The position numbers were made by a program, and so were the translations under genes. 40,532 nt of DNA, taken from positions 104,506-145,037 of the forward strand of contig NW_003546342.1 in assembly GCF_000090795.2 (NCBI RefSeq). The letters run 5' to 3'. The notes beneath the pieces are model-generated. The model was given only the letters and a program-made list of their open reading frames with translations. It did not search any database and was not told where the DNA came from. Source of the DNA: Amphimedon queenslandica (Eukaryota > Porifera > Demospongiae > Haplosclerida > Niphatidae). Positions 36,201 through 40,532 of the stretch are shown in pieces (the first letter of the stretch is position 1; each line of letters starts with the position of its first letter).

Positions 36201-38786
36201 CAGAAAATGTAATAAAAATGGGGGTGATTTCGGAGCCATGTTTTGGAAAAAAGCATGGGCTATAGCCTTGGGTATTTTTCAAAATTCGGCCTACATGTAT
36301 TTTAAAAAATGCTTATAACTCAAAAATTATTTGTCGGAAACAACTCAAACTTTTTACATAGCATAAGGACATTAATATGTATCAAAAAATTTAATAAAAA
36401 TTGGGGGTGATTTCAGAGCCATTTTTTTGAAAAAAACCATGGGCTATAATAGCCTTGGGTATCTTTCAAAATTTGGCCTATTTTTAAAAATGATCATAAC
36501 TCAGAAATTATTTGTCTGAAACTGCTCAAACTTTATAAATAGCATAAGGACATCAATATGCATCAGAAAATGCAATAAAAATTGGGAGTGATTTTGGGAC
36601 CATTTTTAGAAAAAAAACCATGGGCTATATAGCCTTTGCTTTTTTCAAAATTTGAATCAAATTTTAAAATGCTCATAACTCAGAAACTATCTACATAGCA
36701 TAAGGGCATTAATATTTGTCAGAAAATGTAATAAAAATTAGGGGTCATTTGGAGAGATGACCCAACCCCACTGGCAACCATGAACTTAATTAACACAGTC
36801 ATAACTAACCTCCAGTTGGACTATAAGCATTGTATATACGATAAAGAGTAGTATTAAGATCCAGATCCTGACCACTATCAATAATGCCAACATACTTACT
36901 GAACCTGCACAAGTTTATAAGAAAGATATAATTTATTTGAAATACAACCTAATGGTCTAATAATAATAATGACTAAAACAGATTGGGATAACAATCAAAA
37001 GGCTCGGACACAGTGTGACTGAAAGATGATGATACTAAAATTAGAACCAAATAAATCATGCAAGCCAGTAAATTGAGCACTTTAATTATAATACTAAATA
37101 CTGTATAAGTGGTGTTTTTTTCGGGGGGGGGGGGAATTATATTTTGCAAAATCTACTAAAATTCGAATTTGCAGATTTTAATTTTGTGAATTCTACCACG
37201 TGTGCCATGCGGGTACTGTATTAAATTAGTTTTTGCAGATTTTATTTTCGCAAATCAGGAAAGAATCTGTGAAATTTGTGAAACTTGTAACCCTAAAAAA
37301 CCCCACTTATATGATATTGCATTAGTCTTACGTGCAACTGATTCTTCCATTGCTATAGTCTGCAGTGTGTCTGCATATTCCTGACTGGCTGGCATCCAAG
37401 AGGTTACTGCGAGTGCTTGGGTTCCATGTATCAATGACTGATACTGAGCCATCAGCAGGATCTCTCTTACAACCAACAACATCTGCATTATACTAAACAA
37501 ATGGAAAATAAATAAATAAATGATACAAAGAAAACACTAAAGTATACATGTATAGGTACATGTACTATACATGCACACAATCAGTGAGACGTGAAACAAA
37601 ACTATTTATATAAATACTGTATTAGTTCCTGCTAATGACTAGAACAAAAAATACAAATGTATATTTATGTTTATTATACACTGAATTTTGCTGTACATGT
37701 ACCATATCTCTTGTTGCAGTGAATCCAACAGCAATATATCCATCAGCTTTACCCTCCAACCGCATATCAATGAAACTGCTATTATCAGAATTGAAATTAG
37801 CAGCAAAATAATAATCATCTCCAGGACTACCAACACGGAATGGATAAGTAGCATCTGATGGCTATTAATAAATAAATAAATAAATAAATAAATAAAATAA
37901 ACACAGACATCTACATGTAGTGTGTTTATGTACTATAAGCTATTCAGCTGATTCTAATTATACATATTCAGTTATTAGCATTTAAAAATAAGCAAATTTT
38001 AACTAAACTATTGTACAGTATAGCAGGGAATTTGGAGGGAGTTAATTTGGTGAATTGCTAAATTTTGGTGATCAGCGAATTTTAATTTGGCAAAATAGTG
38101 GCAACGTGCCATTGAGCATGCGCATAATGGCTCAAAATTGGCATATTTTACTTAGGCGAATGGCTATCAAAACGCCAATTAACCAAATTTAATTCCCTCA
38201 AAAATTTCCCACTATACAGTAGCCCTCAGTATTTAGGGCCTCAAAAAAGCTTCTATTAATGCAGTTGTGCCCAAAAGGAATAAATATCAATACTGATACT
38301 CACTGGAGCTTGAGGGCAGTCCTCAATTGGAGGTGCTGGTGTGGTTGAGTCTCTCATTGGATTATACTGTACTGAGGAAGGAGTAGGAGTACTACTGTGT
38401 TTGTATAGGAAACTGACTACTGGCTGACCTGTAGAACACACAATATTCAATATTTATCGTTAGTCATTGTTTTGTTAATCTTACTATTAGTTCTATAAGC
38501 TCTCAATATGTAGTAAGATGAATCAAGATTGTAGTCCTGTCCTTGATTAGTTATACTAACAGTACGACTGAATCTATAACAACAATAAGTAGTATTTCTT
38601 AAGCATTATGCATCCCTATACTTACAGGCAGGACATCCTCCCATTGGTATAACTGGTAGAGTGAGTACATATACCAGCAGATGAGTTACTGTCAGCTTGA
38701 TTAGCATTGTATCCATTAGGATTCCATGTATCCAATACAGTAACATCATTATTCTCTATTTTACACCCCAACACATCATCCATACC
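33261..38786 (-). CDS. FRRS1-like DOMON-DOMON-cytochrome b561 gene, 5' part missing (566 aa visible)
   Basis: Fourteen exons in transcription order: 38626-38786, 38485-38573, 38304-38428, 37703-37861, 37332-37492, 36810-36904, 34620-34760, 34309-34520, 34200-34259, 34106-34146, 33926-33987, 33681-33830, 33450-33595, 33261-33359; 567 codons including stop. Each exon has a counterpart with the same phase in the gene at 27091-32858, so the visible part starts in the middle of DOMON 1. The exons for signal peptide, reeler and the first half of DOMON 1 are absent: where they should follow, a reverse-transcriptase element occupies the intron from 38825. They may lie beyond the window or be lost. 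All b561 histidines remain (KTHG, FIVHR, TAHF, LSHAH). The 1.9-kb intron 34761-36809 is mostly satellite repeat. Confidence 0.8.
34930..36750. repeat. ~175-bp satellite array, inverted orientation, about 10-11 units
   Basis: The reverse complement of the repeat at 24191-25392 (CCATGGGCTATAGCC, AATTGGGGGTGATTTCGG, ACTTTCTACATAGCATAAGGAC), repeating about every 175 bp. It lies in the intron between exons 36810-36904 and 34620-34760, a different intron position from that of the other array. Confidence 0.9.
37099..37318. mobile_element. Palindromic MITE-like element with poly-G run
   Basis: Left CTGTATAAGTGGTGTTTTTT followed by a run of G, right CCTAAAAAACCCCACTTATA. Interior inverted TTTTGCAAA/TTCGCAAA-type blocks. 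Intron upstream of exon 36810-36904. Confidence 0.55.
38012..38221. mobile_element. ~200-bp MITE family A, copy 5
   Basis: TGTACAGTATAGCAGGGAAT at the left and AAATTTCCCACTATACAGTA at the right; the core is in the opposite orientation (GTGCCATTGAGCATGCGC). Intron between 38304-38428 and 37703-37861. Confidence 0.75.
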
Positions 38787-38793
38787 CTATACC

Positions 38794-38826
<33 letters not shown>
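38794..38826. repeat. (AAT)n microsatellite at the retroelement junction
   Basis: Eleven AAT triplets directly follow the splice-acceptor region of exon 38626-38786; the last one supplies the AT of the retroelement ATG. Confidence 0.9.
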
Positions 38827-38827
<1 letters not shown>

Positions 38828-40532
38828 GCGGGTGGTAGCCAGAGGTGCTGTGCCTGTAATGGGACCAGTGCTGTATGTAAGTCCTGTTCTTGCCAGAAGA
38901 AAGGATCTAAGTGTTTTTCTTGTCTTCCCAAAAAGAAAGGAACCTGCCACAACCTCGTACAATCTACCACTACTACCTGCTCTCTACCATCTCCTTCCCC
39001 ACGTGGTGACTGTCCTTCGCCGCCACTACTTTCTCCTGCTGGTGTGCGGGCCCTGTCTTCATCCAGTGCTCATAGAGATGTCCCTGACTTTGACCAGTAC
39101 ATGATGCATGCCTATGGGAATACCATAGGCACGCATCATGGAATACCATAGAATACCATAGAATACCATAGAATACCATATGGTACTTTGTGTTATACTA
39201 CAGTACCAGACAGTGAGTGGTCCCGCCGCTGGTTGGCCATTACTCACTTGAAAGGAAGATTATACCATGTCCCTGGAGGATCCATCGGTTGGAAATATGT
39301 TGATCTACTGTCTGAAGAAGTTGCACATCTTGCTGCTGGAAACTATCCCTCTGAAAGACTGATGATTTTCTCTGCTGTAATATTACAAAGAACCCGTATG
39401 GTAAGGAAAGGGACTGATATAAGAGAATTGATGGAGAGAAGGTTGTTGAAATGGACAAATGAAGACTTTGATAGTTTAGTGAACGAAGCTGTTGCGTGTG
39501 ACAATACTCTCAAGACCCAGACCTATAAAGAGGACACCGATCATTTGGTCACTGTTTTTACAAGACTAATGTTGCAAGGCAAGACTAGAGCAGCTATGCG
39601 ATGGCTCTCTGAGAAGTCAAAGGGACTTGTACTACCTTCTAGTAAAGTAATTGAAACTAAGACCCGAGATGGTCCCTCGTCTAATATGACAGTTTTAGAT
39701 ACCTTAAAGTTGAAACACCCAGATCCACAATGTCCACCCGAGTCTGCTCTGATTAAGTGTGATACTCTCCCTCCCAGACTAGATCTAATGGTCACTGGTG
39801 CACACATTCACTTTGCAGCCTCCCGCATTCAAGGCAGCGCTGGGCCTTCGGGTACCGATGCCGGCCACTGGCACGATGTTCTCCTTCGTTATGGGGCACA
39901 TAGTGATCGTCTTCGGGATTCCATTGCCATCCTGGTCCGTCGTCTCACAAACAATGTCGTTCCTTGGGATGATATTCGTGCACTGATGTCATGTAGGCTG
40001 GTAGCTCTAGATAAGTGTCCCGGTGTTCGTCCCATAGGAATTGGAGAGACTTTAAGAAGAATAATTGGTAAGACTGTCTGTTTTCTAACAAGGTATGATC
40101 TCAATGATACATGTAATATTACCCAACTATGCGGAGGAATTAAGTGTGGGATTGAGGCTGCAATACATACTGTGTCTAATTTGTTCAAGGAAAATGAGGA
40201 TAATGGATGGGGAGTTCTGATGATCGATGCATCGAATGCTTTCAATAGTATTAACCGTCAGGCAGCTCTGTGGAATACCCGTATTCTTTGGCCTAATTGT
40301 TCATTGTTCATATTTAATACATACAGGGGTTGGGCACCTCTGGTCGTCAAGGATTCAAAGGAGTTTTTATACAGTAAGGAAGGGGTGACTCAAGGGGACC
40401 CACTCTCAATGTTTATATATGCTGTGGCTACAGTCCCATTGATTGATCACATTGGCCATCCCAACACAGGCAGAGATGTATGGTATGCAGATGATGCCTC
40501 AGCTTGTGCTTCATTAGATGATCTATTGTCAT
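38825..40532 (+). mobile_element. Retroelement ORF with reverse transcriptase, one in-frame stop, runs off the window
   Basis: From ATG 38825 one frame stays open to the window end except for TAG at 39149. The N-terminus is cysteine-rich (Cys at 8, 9, 11, 18, 21, 23, 30, 33 and 41; pattern CxCxxxxxxCxxC), probably nucleic-acid binding. A thumb-like upstream region has AGPSGTDAGHW. RT core motifs are PGVRPIGIGE, DASNAF (motif A, Asp at codon 468), GVTQGDPLS and YADD (motif C, codon 554). These features fit a non-LTR-type or group-II-related RT; I do not assign a clade. No 5' UTR is visible: the ORF abuts an (AAT)n tract. It is antisense to the FRRS1-like gene whose intron it occupies. No endonuclease is visible in the part present. 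Confidence 0.85.
39141..39180 (+). repeat. Four copies of GAATACCATA inside the RT ORF
   Basis: Exact 10-bp unit four times. Three extra units add 30 bp, so the frame is kept but a TAG codon arises at 39149-39151. Confidence 0.95.

Noticed and set aside
35432-36318. Several similar open frames on both strands (NFRVM, GYSPWFF-type peptides)
   Set aside because: Products of the ~175-bp satellite read in one frame; no start, splice or family support.

Overview
This is eukaryotic, probably metazoan, DNA. Genes are intron-rich, with many introns of only about 45-60 bp, GT/AG boundaries, secretory signal peptides and extracellular animal-type domains (vWA, reeler, DOMON, cytochrome b561). The sequence is AT-rich and gene-dense, and small palindromic elements fill introns and spacers. 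A demosponge such as Amphimedon fits this style, but that is an inference. I built all gene models by hand from splice sites, reading-frame continuity and comparison between the paralogues in the window.

Left part (1-20.8 kb, + strand): a head-to-tail array of five intact paralogues starting at 4081, 9430, 12351, 15089 and 18153. Each has six coding exons with the same intron phases and encodes about 550 residues: signal peptide, cysteine-rich N-terminal domain, vWA domain with an intact MIDAS metal site, a cysteine-free beta-rich module with a furin-type site in four of the five, and a hydrophobic C-terminus typical of GPI anchoring. The cysteine-rich domain has a cysteine and GxA(W/F) pattern that reminds me of stanniocalcin. 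If that holds, a stanniocalcin-like domain fused to a vWA domain on a GPI-anchored, protease-processed surface protein would be an unusual family. Decayed copies, recognisable by exon-2 remnants near 195 and 7567, lie between the live genes, so the cluster expands and decays by tandem duplication.

Right part (21.0-38.8 kb): three related redox membrane-protein genes of the ferric-chelate-reductase-1 / cytochrome b561-DOMON type. The first (+ strand, 21035-26852) is DOMON-cyt b561. The second (- strand, 27091-32858) is reeler-DOMON-DOMON-cyt b561. The third (- strand, 33261-38786, 5' part missing) is a tandem paralogue of the second. The first two converge tail to tail, with 238 bp between stop codons. 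The three share intron phases, and the two DOMONs of the second gene arose by duplication of an exon set.

Right edge (38.8-40.5 kb, + strand): a reverse-transcriptase ORF begins exactly at an (AAT)n microsatellite inside an intron of the third redox gene. It carries one in-frame TAG, created by expansion of a 10-bp repeat, and runs off the window.

Repeats: two arrays of a ~175-bp satellite in opposite orientation (24.2-25.4 kb and 34.9-36.75 kb), both intronic; a ~200-bp MITE-like family with five copies; and several other palindromic families.
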